From Candidatus Bipolaricaulota bacterium (GTDB lineage: Bacteria > Bipolaricaulota > Bipolaricaulia > Bipolaricaulales > Bipolaricaulaceae), in assembly GCA_014360995.1 (NCBI GenBank), contig JACIWL010000001.1, forward strand, positions 1 through 64,000: DNA of 64,000 nucleotides. The letters run 5' to 3'. The translations under genes were made by a program, and so were the position numbers. Below are positions 40,531 to 49,630 of the stretch, piece after piece. Position 1 is the stretch's first letter; every line of letters begins with the position of its first letter. The notes below the pieces were generated by a model that saw only the letters and a list, made by a program, of their open reading frames with translations, was not told where the DNA came from and did no database searches.

Positions 40531-41060
40531 TGTTCACCCCTCTTTTCCTTGAGTTTCTGAACCTCGCTCAGCGCCACCACCAGCTTCCGCAGGATCCCGG
40601 AGAGGGCGAAGACCAAGCCGCGCACGGGTCCTGTCATGGCCCCGGCGAGCTTCGCCAAAAGCTCCTCTCGGGAGGGAAGGGTGGCGTACCATTTGACCTG
40701 CTCCGCGGGGACCGTCTCCCCCGCAAACACCCCGCCCCGCACCTGGAAGAAGTTCGGATACTTCTGGACGAACTCCACGGCCACTTTGAACGGAACCGTG
40801 GGGTCGTCACGGCCGAGGATGACCAAGTTCGGCCCTCGCAGGAATTCCCCAAGGCCAGGGACCCCGGCCTTCTCCGCAGCCAGGCGGGCCAAGGTGTTCT
40901 TCACCACCTGCATCTCCACCCCGCGCTTCCGCACCTCCCGCCGCAGGGCTGTCATCTCAGCCGCCGGAATCCCCTGGAAAGCCACCACCACTACGGCTTT
41001 GGACTGGGCGAATTTTTTCCCCAACTCCTCCACCGCCGCGATCTTTTCCGGTTTGGGCAT
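40527..41060 (-). CDS. rplJ: Ribosomal protein L10
   Basis: Base of the ribosomal stalk, binding 23S rRNA and the L7/L12 dimers. 177 residues. The [29 protein letters not shown] segment is the classic L10 N-terminal domain, and the C-terminal helix ([19 protein letters not shown]) carries the L12 docking sites. Eleven bases after rplA; overlaps rplL by four. Confidence 0.95.
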   Translation of the reverse strand: MPKPEKIAAVEELGKKFAQSKAVVVVAFQGIPAAEMTALRREVRKRGVEMQVVKNTLARLAAEKAGVPGLGEFLRGPNLVILGRDDPTVPFKVAVEFVQKYPNFFQVRGGVFAGETVPAEQVKWYATLPSREELLAKLAGAMTGPVRGLVFALSGILRKLVVALSEVQKLKEKRGEQ

Positions 41061-41071
41061 TTCTCTCCTCC

Positions 41072-41779
41072 TCAGCGGAGTTGCGAGGCGGCTGCCAGGA
41101 GCTCCCGCTCATCCACCCGGATCCCCGGCCCCATGGTGGAGGATATGGAAACCCTCTGCACGTAGCGGCCCCGCACGCCCTCCGGCTTCCGCTCCAAAAT
41201 GGCCTTGGTGAGGGCAAGAAGGTTTTCGTAAAGCTGATCCTCAGTGAACGAGGTTTTTCCGAACGCAGCGTGGACAATGCCGTACCGGTCCGCGCGGAAC
41301 TCGATCATCCCGGCTTTGAGCTCGCGCACCACCTGAGCCACGTCCTGGGTGACCGTGCCCGTTTTTGGGGAGGGCATGAGCCCGCGCGGGCCCAGGATCT
41401 TCCCGAGCTTCCCCACGATGGGCATCATGTCCGGGGTGGCCACCACCCGGTCGAACTCCAACCACCCCTCCTTGAGGATTCTCTCGGCCAGCTCCTCGCC
41501 GCCCACATAGTCCGCGCCCGCGGCCTCCGCTTCCCGGATCTTCTCACCCTTGGCGAACACCAAGACCCGCACGGTTTTGCCTGTGCCGTGAGGGAGAACG
41601 CAGGTCCCACGGATCTGATGCTGGCTGGGGTTGATCCCCAACTTAAATGCGGCCTCAGCGCTCTCTGGGAACTTGGCAGTGGCGGTGCGCTTGAGGAGGG
41701 CGATGGCCTCCCGCACCGGATAAACCCGCTCCCGTTCCACGAGGGTAACTGTCTGGAGATAGCGCTTGCTGCGCTTCAT
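41072..41779 (-). CDS. rplA: Ribosomal protein L1
   Basis: L1 stalk protein that helps tRNA leave the E site. 235 residues with the signatures [21 protein letters not shown] and [20 protein letters not shown] and a late [14 protein letters not shown] strand. ATG overlaps the rplK stop (ATGA). In many bacteria L1 represses its own operon; no clear target was identified here. Confidence 0.96.
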   Translation of the reverse strand: MKRSKRYLQTVTLVERERVYPVREAIALLKRTATAKFPESAEAAFKLGINPSQHQIRGTCVLPHGTGKTVRVLVFAKGEKIREAEAAGADYVGGEELAERILKEGWLEFDRVVATPDMMPIVGKLGKILGPRGLMPSPKTGTVTQDVAQVVRELKAGMIEFRADRYGIVHAAFGKTSFTEDQLYENLLALTKAILERKPEGVRGRYVQRVSISSTMGPGIRVDERELLAAASQLR

Positions 41780-42204
41780 GGCACCACCTCGATCCCCATA
41801 TTTTTGGCCGTCCCCAACACCATGCGAATGGCCGCCTCCAGGTCTTCGGTATTAAGGTCGGGCATTTTCTTTTCCGCAATGCGGCGGATTTGTTCCATAG
41901 TCACCTTGCCCACCTTGATTTTATTGGGCTGAGAAGAGCCCTTTTCGATCCCCGCGGCCCTTTTTAGCAAAACGGAAACAGGCGGCTGCTTCAGGACGAA
42001 ATCGAAGGAGCGATCGTCGTAGACGGTGATCTCCACGGGGATCAACGTCCCGGGCTCTTCGTTCTTCGTGGCCTCGTTGAAGCGCTTGCAGAACTCCATG
42101 ATGTTGACCTTATGGGCGCCCAGGGCCGGTCCCACGGGCGGGGCAGGGTTGGCCTGCCCAGCGGGGATCTGGAGCTTGATCTTGGCCACCACCTGTTTCG
42201 GCAT
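41776..42204 (-). CDS. rplK: Ribosomal protein L11
   Basis: GTPase-centre protein binding 23S rRNA. 142 residues. [22 protein letters not shown] is the diagnostic Pro-rich N-terminus, and the C-terminal RNA-binding domain ends in [15 protein letters not shown]. Ten bases after nusG. Confidence 0.97.
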   Translation of the reverse strand: MPKQVVAKIKLQIPAGQANPAPPVGPALGAHKVNIMEFCKRFNEATKNEEPGTLIPVEITVYDDRSFDFVLKQPPVSVLLKRAAGIEKGSSQPNKIKVGKVTMEQIRRIAEKKMPDLNTEDLEAAIRMVLGTAKNMGIEVVP

Positions 42205-42214
42205 CTTCCCCTCC

Positions 42215-43315
42215 TTAGATCTTCTCGATCCCGCTCAGGCTGATGCGAACCGGCGTCTCCCGGCCAAAGATCCGCACCATCACCACGGCCTCCTCAGCCT
42301 CCTTGTCGATCTCTTTTATCTCCCCGGTGAAGTCGGCGAACGGCCCCTCCACGATCTGCACCACCTCGCCCACCTCGAAGCCCACCTCCACCTTGGGCTT
42401 TCCTTCAGGCGTTGGGGCAGCCACGGCCCCCGTCAGCCGACCGAGGACCGTGACCTCCGGGCCATCGATGGGCACAGGAGCGGCGCGGCTTCCCACAAAC
42501 CTCGCCGCCCGCTCTAGCCCCCGTACGAGCTCCCGCATCTGCTCCTCATCCAGGCCCATCTTAGCAAAAACATAACCGGGGATGAGTCGGCGCTTCTCGA
42601 TCCTTTGGATCGTGACCAGCCGTTTATCTTTGTACTCTCGCACTTTCACCAACCCGGAGGCTCCCGCATAGATCTTGTGCTCCTGCTCGATCTCCGCCCC
42701 GGCGGGGAGCTTGGCCCCCACCCGCACCCGCGGGGGAAGAAGGGCCTCGGGCACGATGATCTCTTCCTCTTTGCCCGATTCATACCGGAGCACAACCTTT
42801 TTCACCTTCTCTCGGGCTACGATCTCGCCCTGCTGATCGAAGGTATAGCGCTCGTCGGCGTCGACGGTCATGGGGAGCCCCGGTCGCACCCGGCTTCCCA
42901 CCCGCACGTCCCGGCGCAGGATCTTCGTTTGGGGCACAAGGTAGGCCTTTTCCGTGTGGTTTGGCGTCTCCACTACAATTCGCCAATAGGGCTCAATGGC
43001 CAACACCTCCGCCGCTTCGGGGATGTGCCGCGGCGCTTTTCGGGCGAGGAGTTCGCCGCGCTGGACGCGGGTGTTGTTGGCCACAAGGAGATCGTATTCG
43101 TAGGGTACGCGGTAATCGGCAGACCTTCCCCGCACGGAGCGGGAGGTCACCACCTCCTCCACGGGCACGAAAAAGAGCTCCTCCCGGTCGCCGACCTTTA
43201 TCGGCTCAAAATACTTCTCCCAGCCGAGCTTGCGCACCCTTTCCTCCAGTTCCTCTTTTAAGCGCAGCTCGGAACCAGTATGAGTCTGGATGGCATACCA
43301 CCTTTTGCGCTGCAT
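42215..43315 (-). CDS. nusG: Transcription factor NusG with a large inserted domain II
   Basis: Processivity factor binding RNA polymerase. 366 residues against about 180 in most bacteria. The N-terminal domain starts [23 protein letters not shown] and resumes at about 245 with [12 protein letters not shown]. Between them lies an insert of about 190 residues rich in beta-strands and in barrel-like repeats ([34 protein letters not shown]). The C-terminal KOW domain ([20 protein letters not shown]) is intact. Domain II insertions at this site are known in Thermotoga and Aquifex NusG. I start at the ATG 43315, not the TTG 43336 inside the secE end. Confidence 0.95.
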   Translation of the reverse strand: MQRKRWYAIQTHTGSELRLKEELEERVRKLGWEKYFEPIKVGDREELFFVPVEEVVTSRSVRGRSADYRVPYEYDLLVANNTRVQRGELLARKAPRHIPEAAEVLAIEPYWRIVVETPNHTEKAYLVPQTKILRRDVRVGSRVRPGLPMTVDADERYTFDQQGEIVAREKVKKVVLRYESGKEEEIIVPEALLPPRVRVGAKLPAGAEIEQEHKIYAGASGLVKVREYKDKRLVTIQRIEKRRLIPGYVFAKMGLDEEQMRELVRGLERAARFVGSRAAPVPIDGPEVTVLGRLTGAVAAPTPEGKPKVEVGFEVGEVVQIVEGPFADFTGEIKEIDKEAEEAVVMVRIFGRETPVRISLSGIEKI

Positions 43316-43322
43316 CGCCGGA

Positions 43323-43517
43323 TCACTTGGTGACAAGAAGCCGCAGGAGGTGCTGGAGCACCAGGTCCACGAGGCCGAGGTAGAGCCCCAAGGCCACGGT
43401 AAGGAGGATCACGAGGACGGTAAATGTCACCACCTCTTTGCGCGAGGGCCAGCTTACCCGGCTCACCTCGGCGCGCACGGACGCGAAGTACTCCCGCACC
43501 CTCGTTAGCACCGACAT
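43323..43517 (-). CDS. secE: Preprotein translocase subunit SecE
   Basis: Single-span subunit of the SecYEG channel, 64 residues: amphipathic helix with EVSRVSWPSRKEVV (family motif) then one membrane segment. The listed ORF starts inside tRNA-Trp; the ATG at 43517 has AAGGAGG upstream. Seven bases before nusG. Confidence 0.93.
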   Translation of the reverse strand: MSVLTRVREYFASVRAEVSRVSWPSRKEVVTFTVLVILLTVALGLYLGLVDLVLQHLLRLLVTK

Positions 43518-43527
43518 CCTTCCTCCT

Positions 43528-43603
43528 TGGCAGGCCCGGGAGGACTCGAACCCCCAACCTGCGGATTTGGAGTCCGCCGCTCTGCCACTTGAGCTACGGG
43601 CCT
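43528..43603 (-). tRNA. tRNA-Trp (CCA)
   Basis: Acceptor AGGCCCG/CGGGCCT, G73, encoded CCA at the 3' end, anticodon CCA at 43568-43570. 76 nt. Lies between rpmG and secE, the usual place in many bacteria. Confidence 0.95.
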
Positions 43604-43630
43604 GTTCGAACCCGAGGCGAGCCTCGGGTC

Positions 43631-43792
43631 TCACACCTCCTTATGCTCCGTGTGCTTGCGGCACCACTTGCAGTACTTGCGGAACGCCAGCTTTCCTCGA
43701 ACCTTTTGCCGATTTTTACGAGTGTAATAATTGTACCGCCCACATTGGGAGCAAGCCAGAGCCACAATGAGCACGTTCTCTTTTTTCGCCAT
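43631..43792 (-). CDS. rpmG: Ribosomal protein L33
   Basis: A 53-residue protein missing from the ORF track: MAKKENVLIVALACSQCGRY... ending CKWCRKHTEHKEV. It has the four-Cys zinc form (CSQC and CKWC) of L33. ATG at 43792 is one base after the tuf stop; tRNA-Trp follows 27 bases after its own stop. Confidence 0.95.
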   Translation of the reverse strand: MAKKENVLIVALACSQCGRYNYYTRKNRQKVRGKLAFRKYCKWCRKHTEHKEV

Positions 43793-43793
43793 G

Positions 43794-45011
43794 TTACTTC
43801 AGAATCTTCGTGACCACTCCAGCGCCCACGGTTTTACCGCCCTCGCGGATGGCGAAGCGCTGGCCCTCCTCCAGAGCCACGTGCTTGATGAGCTTGCAGC
43901 GGAGGTTGTCCACGTTATCCCCGGGCATGACCATCTCCACCCCTTCGGGAAGGACGATTTCCCCGGTCACGTCGGTGGTGCGGAAGTAGAACTGGGGTTT
44001 ATAGCCGGTGAAGAAGGGGGTATGGCGCCCGCCTTCCTCCTTGGAGAGGACGTACACCTGGGCCAGGAACTCCGTGTGTGGGGTGATGCTTCCCGGAGCG
44101 GCCAAAACTTGACCGCGCTCCACCTCGTCCTTCTCGATACCCCGCAGAAGCACCCCGATGTTATCGCCGGCCACCGCTTCGTCCAGAACCTTGTTGAACA
44201 TCTCGATGGAGGTGGCCACGGTCCTCTTGATCTCGTCGGTGAGCCCCACGATCTCCACCTCGTCCCCGGGCCGGAGCCGGCCGCGCTCCACCCTTCCGGT
44301 CACCACGGTACCGCGCCCCTTGATGGAGAAAATGTCCTCGATGGGCATAAGGAAGGGTTTGTCCTCCTCTCGCTTGGGAAGCGGAATGTAGTTGTCGAGG
44401 GCATCGAGGAGCTCGAGGATCGGTTTCACCGCCGGGTCATCGATGGAGTTCGCCTGCAAGGCCTTTAGGGCCGAGCCCCGGATGACTGGAACCTCGTCGC
44501 CCGGGAACTCGTACTTCTTGAGGAGCTCGCGGATCTCCATCTCCACCAGGTCCAGAAGCTCAGGATCGTCCACGAGGTCCACCTTATTGAGGAAGACCAC
44601 CATGGCCGGGACGTTCACCTGGCGGGCCAAAAGGACATGCTCGCGGGTCTGGGGCATGGGCCCGTCCACCGCGGACACCACCAAGATCGCCCCGTCCATC
44701 TGGGCCGCGCCGATGATCATGTTCTTGATGTAGTCGTGGTGCCCAGGGCAGTCGATGTGAGCATAGTGGCGCTTTTCCGTCTCGTACTCCACGTGGGCCA
44801 CGTTCACGGTGAGGATCTTCGTCTCGTCGCGGCGGAAGAGCTTCGCGTCGGCCTTCGCCACTTCCTCGTAGGAGCGGAACTTGGCAAAGCCCTTCCAGGA
44901 GAGAACCTTTGTTATGGCCGAGGTCAAGGTGGTCTTCCCATGGTCGATGTGACCAATGGTCCCCACGTTGACATGCGGTTTAGTTCGGACAAACTGCTCT
45001 TTCGTGGCCAT
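43794..45011 (-). CDS. tuf: Elongation factor Tu with atypical switch I
   Basis: Carries aminoacyl-tRNA to the ribosome. 405 residues, normal length. P-loop [21 protein letters not shown] (switch II; most have GHADY), NKVD, and domains II and III are complete. Switch I is strongly altered: [17 protein letters not shown] stands where almost all EF-Tu have APEEKARGITIN, keeping only the Mg-binding Thr. ATG at 45011 with AAGGAGG; the listed TTG is two codons upstream. Part of the tRNA-tuf-rpmG-secE-nusG cluster. Confidence 0.96.
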   Translation of the reverse strand: MATKEQFVRTKPHVNVGTIGHIDHGKTTLTSAITKVLSWKGFAKFRSYEEVAKADAKLFRRDETKILTVNVAHVEYETEKRHYAHIDCPGHHDYIKNMIIGAAQMDGAILVVSAVDGPMPQTREHVLLARQVNVPAMVVFLNKVDLVDDPELLDLVEMEIRELLKKYEFPGDEVPVIRGSALKALQANSIDDPAVKPILELLDALDNYIPLPKREEDKPFLMPIEDIFSIKGRGTVVTGRVERGRLRPGDEVEIVGLTDEIKRTVATSIEMFNKVLDEAVAGDNIGVLLRGIEKDEVERGQVLAAPGSITPHTEFLAQVYVLSKEEGGRHTPFFTGYKPQFYFRTTDVTGEIVLPEGVEMVMPGDNVDNLRCKLIKHVALEEGQRFAIREGGKTVGAGVVTKILK

Positions 45012-45042
45012 TCCCAACCTCCTTAAGTTTGGCGCCTTCGAG

Positions 45043-45115
45043 AGCCCGCGGCCGGAATCGAACCGGCGACCTTCCCATTACCAGCGGGACGCTCTACCGA
45101 CTGAGCTACACGGGC
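45043..45115 (-). tRNA. tRNA-Thr (GGT)
   Basis: Acceptor GCCCGTG/CGCGGGC, anticodon GGT at 45080-45082, 73 nt without encoded CCA (CTC follows the discriminator). Lies 31 bases before the tuf start and is probably on the same transcript. Confidence 0.93.
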
Positions 45116-45156
45116 CTAACTTCCGAGTCTACCCGAACAGTTTGGGCCAACGCAAG

Positions 45157-45243
45157 TGGTGGAGGGGGAGGGATTCGAACCCCCGAAGGCCGAAGGCCGC
45201 CAGGTTTACAGCCTGGTGCGTTTGGCCGCTTCGCTACCCCTCC
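45157..45243 (-). tRNA. tRNA-Tyr (GTA)
   Basis: Class II tRNA with a long variable arm (GGCC-TTC-GGCC type), acceptor GGAGGGG/CCCCTCC, A73, encoded CCA, anticodon GTA at 45207-45209. 87 nt. It starts at the base after the CCA of the preceding tRNA-Thr. Confidence 0.94.
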
Positions 45244-45319
45244 TGGAGCCAGTGGCCCGACTCGAACGGGCAACCTTCCGCTTACAAGGCGGATGCTCTA
45301 CCCCTTGAGCTACACTGGC
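45244..45319 (-). tRNA. tRNA-Thr (TGT)
   Basis: Acceptor GCCAGTG/CACTGGC, discriminator U, encoded CCA, anticodon TGT at 45284-45286. 76 nt. First gene of the tRNA-tuf cluster and joined without spacer to tRNA-Tyr. Confidence 0.94.
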
Positions 45320-45330
45320 CAGCCGCGCCC

Positions 45331-45359
45331 ATTCTAGCTTTGCGCGGCCTTCCCCTCAA
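45331..45359 (-). promoter_or_regulatory. Promoter of the tRNA-tuf cluster
   Basis: On the minus strand TTGAGG (45359-45354), a 17-base spacer and TAGAAT (45336-45331), 11 bases before the tRNA-Thr 5' end. It lies within the 3' end of the yjbQ-like gene. It could drive the tRNAs, tuf, rpmG and genes beyond. Confidence 0.55.
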
Positions 45360-45756
45360 CCAGGGCGTAAACCCAAACCTGCCGGCGCCGCGGCCCATCG
45401 AACTCGCAAAAATACACGCCCTGCCAAGTCCCCAGGGCCAATCTCCCGCCCTCCACAGGCAAAAGAAGTGAAGGACCAAGGAGGGCCGCCCGCACATGAG
45501 CCGGGGAATTTCCCTCCTCGTGATAAAAGGAGATGTTCGGAACCATTTGGGAAAAGGCGCGGCGGAAATCCTCGCGCACATCGGGATCGGCAGCCTCGTT
45601 CACGGTGAGGGCAGCGGTGGTGTGGGGGCAGAAAAGAAGTACAAAACCTTCCTGAACGCCGAGGGCGCCAATGGCTTCGTTCACCTGGGCCGTAATGTCT
45701 TGTACTTCTTCCTTAGCCCTGGTCTGGATAGCGATTTCCCTCTTGCGCGGGCTCAT
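45334..45756 (-). CDS. YjbQ/UPF0047 family protein
   Basis: A 140-residue protein with the family signature LLFCPHTTAALTVNEAADPDVREDF and the late LALGTWQGVYFCEFDGPRRR. Some members have a weak thiamine-phosphate synthase activity; the true role is unsettled. ATG overlaps the CBS gene stop (ATGA). Confidence 0.88.
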   Translation of the reverse strand: MSPRKREIAIQTRAKEEVQDITAQVNEAIGALGVQEGFVLLFCPHTTAALTVNEAADPDVREDFRRAFSQMVPNISFYHEEGNSPAHVRAALLGPSLLLPVEGGRLALGTWQGVYFCEFDGPRRRQVWVYALVEGKAAQS

Positions 45757-46310
45757 TTGAGGGCCGCCTCTAGCTTCTCCCCAAGTTTTTCGGGATCCTG
45801 AACCCCTTGCACGTGGAGGATCACCTCGCCCTCTTGCCCGCGGAGCACAGCCACCAAGGTGAGGTTTTCCTCGGCCAGCACGCTCAACGCCCGGTAGATC
45901 TCGGCGGGGTGATGGGGGCGGAGCCTGATGCGTATCCCCCCTTCCCCGAGCGCAGCCAGATGTGAAAGGGCCCGCAAAAGCCCATCCTTAGAGAACGTCC
46001 CCACAAGGCGGCGCTCCCCATCCACCACGGGCAGGACAAGATAGTGGGCCAGGAGGGCGGCGGCGCGCTCCAAGGGGTCCTTTGGGGTCAGGACGTCCTG
46101 GGGCGGGGTGAGGAGTTTTTCCACGGGGAGGTCGGGCGAGGGCGCAGAGGTCAGAGCCTTTTTGGTGAGGAAGCCCCGGAGCCTTTGGCCTTCGTCCACC
46201 ACGAACAAAACGGCCAGGCCCTTTTCCTCCGCCTGCTTGAGGGCCTCCCGGACGGGGGTGGACTCCACCACCGCCTGGGCCGCCGGGTTCATCCACTCCT
46301 TAACCACCAT
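45753..46310 (-). CDS. CBS-domain protein
   Basis: A 185-residue protein with two CBS motifs in a Bateman pair (VVKEWMNPAAQAVVESTPVREAL and DVLTPKDPLERAAALLAHYLVLPVVDGERRLVGTFSKDGLL) and a C-terminal ACT-like segment (IRIRLRPHHPAEIYRALSVLAEE). Such proteins sense adenine nucleotides or other ligands. It overlaps the EF-G paralogue stop by 11 bases; a later ATG at 46292 with AAGGAG is an alternative but would cut the first CBS strand. Confidence 0.82.
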   Translation of the reverse strand: MVVKEWMNPAAQAVVESTPVREALKQAEEKGLAVLFVVDEGQRLRGFLTKKALTSAPSPDLPVEKLLTPPQDVLTPKDPLERAAALLAHYLVLPVVDGERRLVGTFSKDGLLRALSHLAALGEGGIRIRLRPHHPAEIYRALSVLAEENLTLVAVLRGQEGEVILHVQGVQDPEKLGEKLEAALK

Positions 46311-48228
46311 TGGCGGCGGCGCGGAGCTGCGCCAAAACCCGCTCCTGCAAAGCGCCGGGCACGTAATCGTAGCGGAGAAATTCCATCTGGAACGTGGCTC
46401 GGCCCTGGGTCATGGACTTGAGATCCAACGCGTAGGAGAGGATCTCCGCCAGGGGCACTTCCGCGCGGATCTTGGTACGGCCGCCCTCGGACTCCATGCC
46501 CAAGATGCGTCCCCGCCGGCCATTGAGGTCGGAGATGATGTCCCCGGTGAAAGCCTCGGGGGTAATGACGGTGAGGAGCATGATGGGCTCAAGCAGCACC
46601 GGGTCCGCTTTCTCCGCGGCGAGCTTGAACGCCTGCCGGGCAGCGATGCGGAAGGAAAGCTCGGAGGAGTCCACCTCGTGGTACATCCCGTAGAACACGG
46701 CAGCCTTGATGTCCACCATGGGGAAGCCGGCCAGGAACCCCTCCTCCATGGCGTCCCGCACGCCCTTCTCCACCCCGGGAATGAACTCTTGCGGGATGAC
46801 CCCGCCTTTCGTTTCGTCCACGAATTCGAAGCCGGCCCCCCGCGGCAGGGGCTCGATGCGAAGATGCACCTCCCCGAATTGCCCGCGGCCACCGGTCTGC
46901 TTTTTGTGGCGATAGCTCGCTGTGGCCGTCTTGCGGATCGTCTCCCGATAGGGGACCTTGGGCAGACGATAGGTCACCTCCACCCCGTACCGGTTGCGGA
47001 GGCGCTCGGCCAAAACATCCAGGTGGATGTCGCCCATCCCGGAGACGAGGCCTTCCTTTGTCACCGGATCGCGGGTGTAGGTGAGGGTGGCCTTGGTGCT
47101 GACCAAATCCCTGAGGACCGTGCTCATCTTCTCCTCGTCCGCCTGGGACTTGGGAGCGACCGCCCTGATGAACACAGGCTTGGGGAAGGGAATGGGCGGG
47201 AGGGGCTCCGCGTCAGGATTGGCGCTGAGGGTCGCTCCAAGGGGGATCCCCTCGATTTTTCCAAGGGCCACGATCTCCCCCGCCTCCGCTTTCCCCACCT
47301 TCTCCATCTTCGTCCCGGAAAACCCATAGATATCGCGAAGCTGCACCTTGTTCTTTGTGGAAAGCTCGTAGAGGGTGTCGCCCTCCTTTATCTCCCCGGA
47401 AAGGACGCGCACGTAGGTCAGGCGGCCCAAATAAGGATCGAGGGCGAGGTTGAAGCAACGCAATTTTGTTTCTGGGCTTTCCGGAAGCTCCGGGGCTAGC
47501 ACTGAAAGCCACCTCAAAAGCTCCGGTATCCCCACGCCAGTTGTCGCGGAGCCAAAAAGGATGGGCACGAGCTCCCCGGACAAAAACCCCGTCCGCAAAG
47601 CATTAACCACTTCTTCCTGCCCTACTTCTTCCTCGGCCAGGAATTTCTCCAAAACGGCGTCGTCGTAGGAAGCGACCTCCTCAATGAGGCTTGCCCGCAG
47701 ATTCTGAGCGGCCGGGGGAAGATCTTTCCCGGAAAGTAAATCCGCCAATCCTTTCAAGTTCCCACCCTCACGCAAGGGAAAACAAAGAGGGACGAACTTT
47801 CCAGGGAGGGAGGATTTTATTTGCTCCAGGGCCTTTTCTGGATCGGCGAGGGGTTTGTCCACCATGTTCACGAAGACGAGGGCCGGCCGCCGATAAACAT
47901 TGCGCGCGATTTCCCAAGCTTGCTCTGTCACAACCTCCACAGGCTTTTCTGCGTTGACCACAAGCACCGTGAGGTCGGCCACATCCAGGCCCTTATAGAT
48001 CTCCTCTACAAATTCCCCAAGCCCCGGGGTTACAAGCATCGTGGCCTTTCGCCCTTCCCAGGTGTATACCCCAAGGGCGAGGTCTATGGTGATGCCGCGG
48101 TTCTTCTCCTCGGGGCTGCGGTCGAACACGGCCTCCGGCGCCTTGGCCGCCTTGAGCAGGGCCTCAGCCAGGGCGGTCTTGCCTGAGCCAGAGTGGCCAA
48201 TAAGACAAACGCTATAAGGTTTTCCCAT
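46300..48228 (-). CDS. EF-G-like translational GTPase (EF-G2 type)
   Basis: A 642-residue EF-G paralogue, shorter than canonical EF-G. The P-loop is GHSGSGKTAL and switch I SPEEKNRGITID is intact. Switch II reads VTPGLGEF in place of DTPGHVDF, so both the Asp and the catalytic His are missing. NMVD stands for NKxD. Domains II-V follow, with the domain IV loop (SYRHKKQTGGRGQFGEVHLRIEP) and domain V (PEAFTGDIISDLNGRRGRILGM). The altered switch II suggests slow or altered GTP hydrolysis and a role other than standard translocation. A regular fusA is expected elsewhere. Confidence 0.9.
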   Translation of the reverse strand: MGKPYSVCLIGHSGSGKTALAEALLKAAKAPEAVFDRSPEEKNRGITIDLALGVYTWEGRKATMLVTPGLGEFVEEIYKGLDVADLTVLVVNAEKPVEVVTEQAWEIARNVYRRPALVFVNMVDKPLADPEKALEQIKSSLPGKFVPLCFPLREGGNLKGLADLLSGKDLPPAAQNLRASLIEEVASYDDAVLEKFLAEEEVGQEEVVNALRTGFLSGELVPILFGSATTGVGIPELLRWLSVLAPELPESPETKLRCFNLALDPYLGRLTYVRVLSGEIKEGDTLYELSTKNKVQLRDIYGFSGTKMEKVGKAEAGEIVALGKIEGIPLGATLSANPDAEPLPPIPFPKPVFIRAVAPKSQADEEKMSTVLRDLVSTKATLTYTRDPVTKEGLVSGMGDIHLDVLAERLRNRYGVEVTYRLPKVPYRETIRKTATASYRHKKQTGGRGQFGEVHLRIEPLPRGAGFEFVDETKGGVIPQEFIPGVEKGVRDAMEEGFLAGFPMVDIKAAVFYGMYHEVDSSELSFRIAARQAFKLAAEKADPVLLEPIMLLTVITPEAFTGDIISDLNGRRGRILGMESEGGRTKIRAEVPLAEILSYALDLKSMTQGRATFQMEFLRYDYVPGALQERVLAQLRAAANGG

Positions 48229-48245
48229 TCAGATCACCCCGGAAG

Positions 48246-48273
48246 TTGCCGTAGACGTTTAGGCCAGTATATC
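48246..48273 (+). promoter_or_regulatory. Promoter of the DUF47 gene pair
   Basis: TTGCCG (48246-48251) and TATATC (48268-48273) with a 16-base spacer, about 22 bases before the GTG at 48296. The -10 overlaps that of the opposite promoter. Confidence 0.4.
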
Positions 48274-48294
48274 CTAGACCCGAAGGAGGGACAA
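48266..48294 (-). promoter_or_regulatory. Promoter of the EF-G2-type gene
   Basis: On the minus strand TTGTCC (48294-48289), a 17-base spacer and TATACT (48271-48266), giving a leader of about 30 bases before the ATG at 48228. Confidence 0.45.
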
Positions 48295-48295
48295 A

Positions 48296-48958
48296 GTGGG
48301 CGTCTTCGGATTGCGCGGCCGCGCCGTGGCAAAGGTGCGGGATCTGGTGCAGGAGCACCTTCATTGGGTGGAGGAGACCCTTTCGGCCATGGGGCAAGCG
48401 GTGGAGGCGTACCTCGGTGGGGAGAGGTGGGAGGTCCTGGAGGAGCGGGCGGTGGAGGTGCACCGCCAGGAAAGCCGGGCTGACGATGCCCGCCGTGTTG
48501 CGGAGACGGCCTTGGTACGGGGCGCGCTCCTCGTGGGAACCCGTCGCAATCTCCTGGACATCCTGGATGCCCTCGACATTGTCGCCAACAACGCCGAGGC
48601 CGCCGTGGATTTCCTCGTGTACCAACGCGTGGCCGTTCCCGAGATCTTGCATCCTTTGATCCGGGATTTCCTCGCTGGTCTTAAAGAAGAATGGAAAATT
48701 TTGCGTTCCGCGGTGGAGGCGTTTTTAGCAGGAAATGCCGAGGAAACGGTACGGCTGTGCGAAGAAGTAGACCAGCGGGAGAGCTTTTTGGACGGGATCC
48801 ACCGGCGCCTCATCATGCGCCTTTTCTCCTTGGAGTTGCCACTGGCGGAAAAGATCCAAGCCCGTGATTTTCTCAACCAGCTTGAAGCCTGCGCCAACGC
48901 CATGGAGGATGTGGGGGATCTCCTCACAGTGGCCGTGGCGGCCAGCCTTTCCTTTTAG
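48296..48958 (+). CDS. DUF47/PhoU-like protein (first of a pair)
   Basis: A 220-residue all-helical protein with the DUF47 layout: two antiparallel three-helix bundles with acidic metal-site motifs such as RQESRADDARRVAE, ANNAEAAVDF and VDQRESFLDGIHRRL. These proteins usually accompany Pit-type phosphate transporters; none is adjacent. GTG start with AAGGAGGG five bases upstream. Followed after 12 bases by a second family member. Confidence 0.82.
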   Translation: MGVFGLRGRAVAKVRDLVQEHLHWVEETLSAMGQAVEAYLGGERWEVLEERAVEVHRQESRADDARRVAETALVRGALLVGTRRNLLDILDALDIVANNAEAAVDFLVYQRVAVPEILHPLIRDFLAGLKEEWKILRSAVEAFLAGNAEETVRLCEEVDQRESFLDGIHRRLIMRLFSLELPLAEKIQARDFLNQLEACANAMEDVGDLLTVAVAASLSF

Positions 48959-48970
48959 GAGGTGGGAGAG

Positions 48971-49630
48971 TTGCGGTGGAAGTGTGGACTTGGCGGGAGG
49001 GGACCTCTGCGTCTTGGGGAGCACGCTCAAAGGGTTGAGGAGACGGTGGAGGAGCTGGGGAAACAACTGCGGGCCTGGGTAAGGGGGGAGCCAGTCCAGG
49101 CCGATTTGGTGAGCGAACGGGAACACGCTGCGGATTTGGTAAAGCGAGAAATCCGCATGCAGGTGGCCAAGACCCCCAGAATGCCGCTCCCCAAGGACAG
49201 GGTTTTGGAACTCCTTTGGCATCAGGATGAGATCGCCGATCTCTCTCAGGATGCGGCCTTGCTCATGGCCTTGCGCCGACCCAATCTGGGGCTGGAGTTG
49301 AAGGACGCCTTCCGGGCCTTAGGAGAAGCCCTGAGCAAAGCGGCCCACACCTACGTTCAGGCCGTGGTCGCCTTCGACGAAGCCTACGCCGCAGGAAAAC
49401 TCAGAGAAAAGGCGCAGGAGATCTCCACCCAGATTGACCTTGTAAACCGGCTTGAACACGAATCCGATCTCCTTGAGCGGGAAATTGTGGCCACGATTTA
49501 TAAGATGGAGGATCTTCCTCCGTTTGACCGCTATCACCTCGTGCAAATGGTCGTTATTCTGGGGAACACGGTGGACCAGGTGGAAAACGCCGCGGGAGAC
49601 CTCAATTTGCTCATGGCGATCCTACAGTAA
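48971..49630 (+). CDS. DUF47/PhoU-like protein (second of a pair)
   Basis: A 219-residue helical protein related to the upstream gene, with SEREHAADLVKREIRMQ, HQDEIADLSQDAA, NRLEHESDLLEREIVATIY and GNTVDQVENAAGDLN. I chose the TTG at 48971 (AGGAGG eight bases upstream); the listed GTG overlaps that site. Possibly forms a heteromer with the first protein in phosphate control. The 3' end overlaps the ComEA-like gene on the other strand by 20 bases. Confidence 0.82.
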   Translation: MRWKCGLGGRGPLRLGEHAQRVEETVEELGKQLRAWVRGEPVQADLVSEREHAADLVKREIRMQVAKTPRMPLPKDRVLELLWHQDEIADLSQDAALLMALRRPNLGLELKDAFRALGEALSKAAHTYVQAVVAFDEAYAAGKLREKAQEISTQIDLVNRLEHESDLLEREIVATIYKMEDLPPFDRYHLVQMVVILGNTVDQVENAAGDLNLLMAILQ

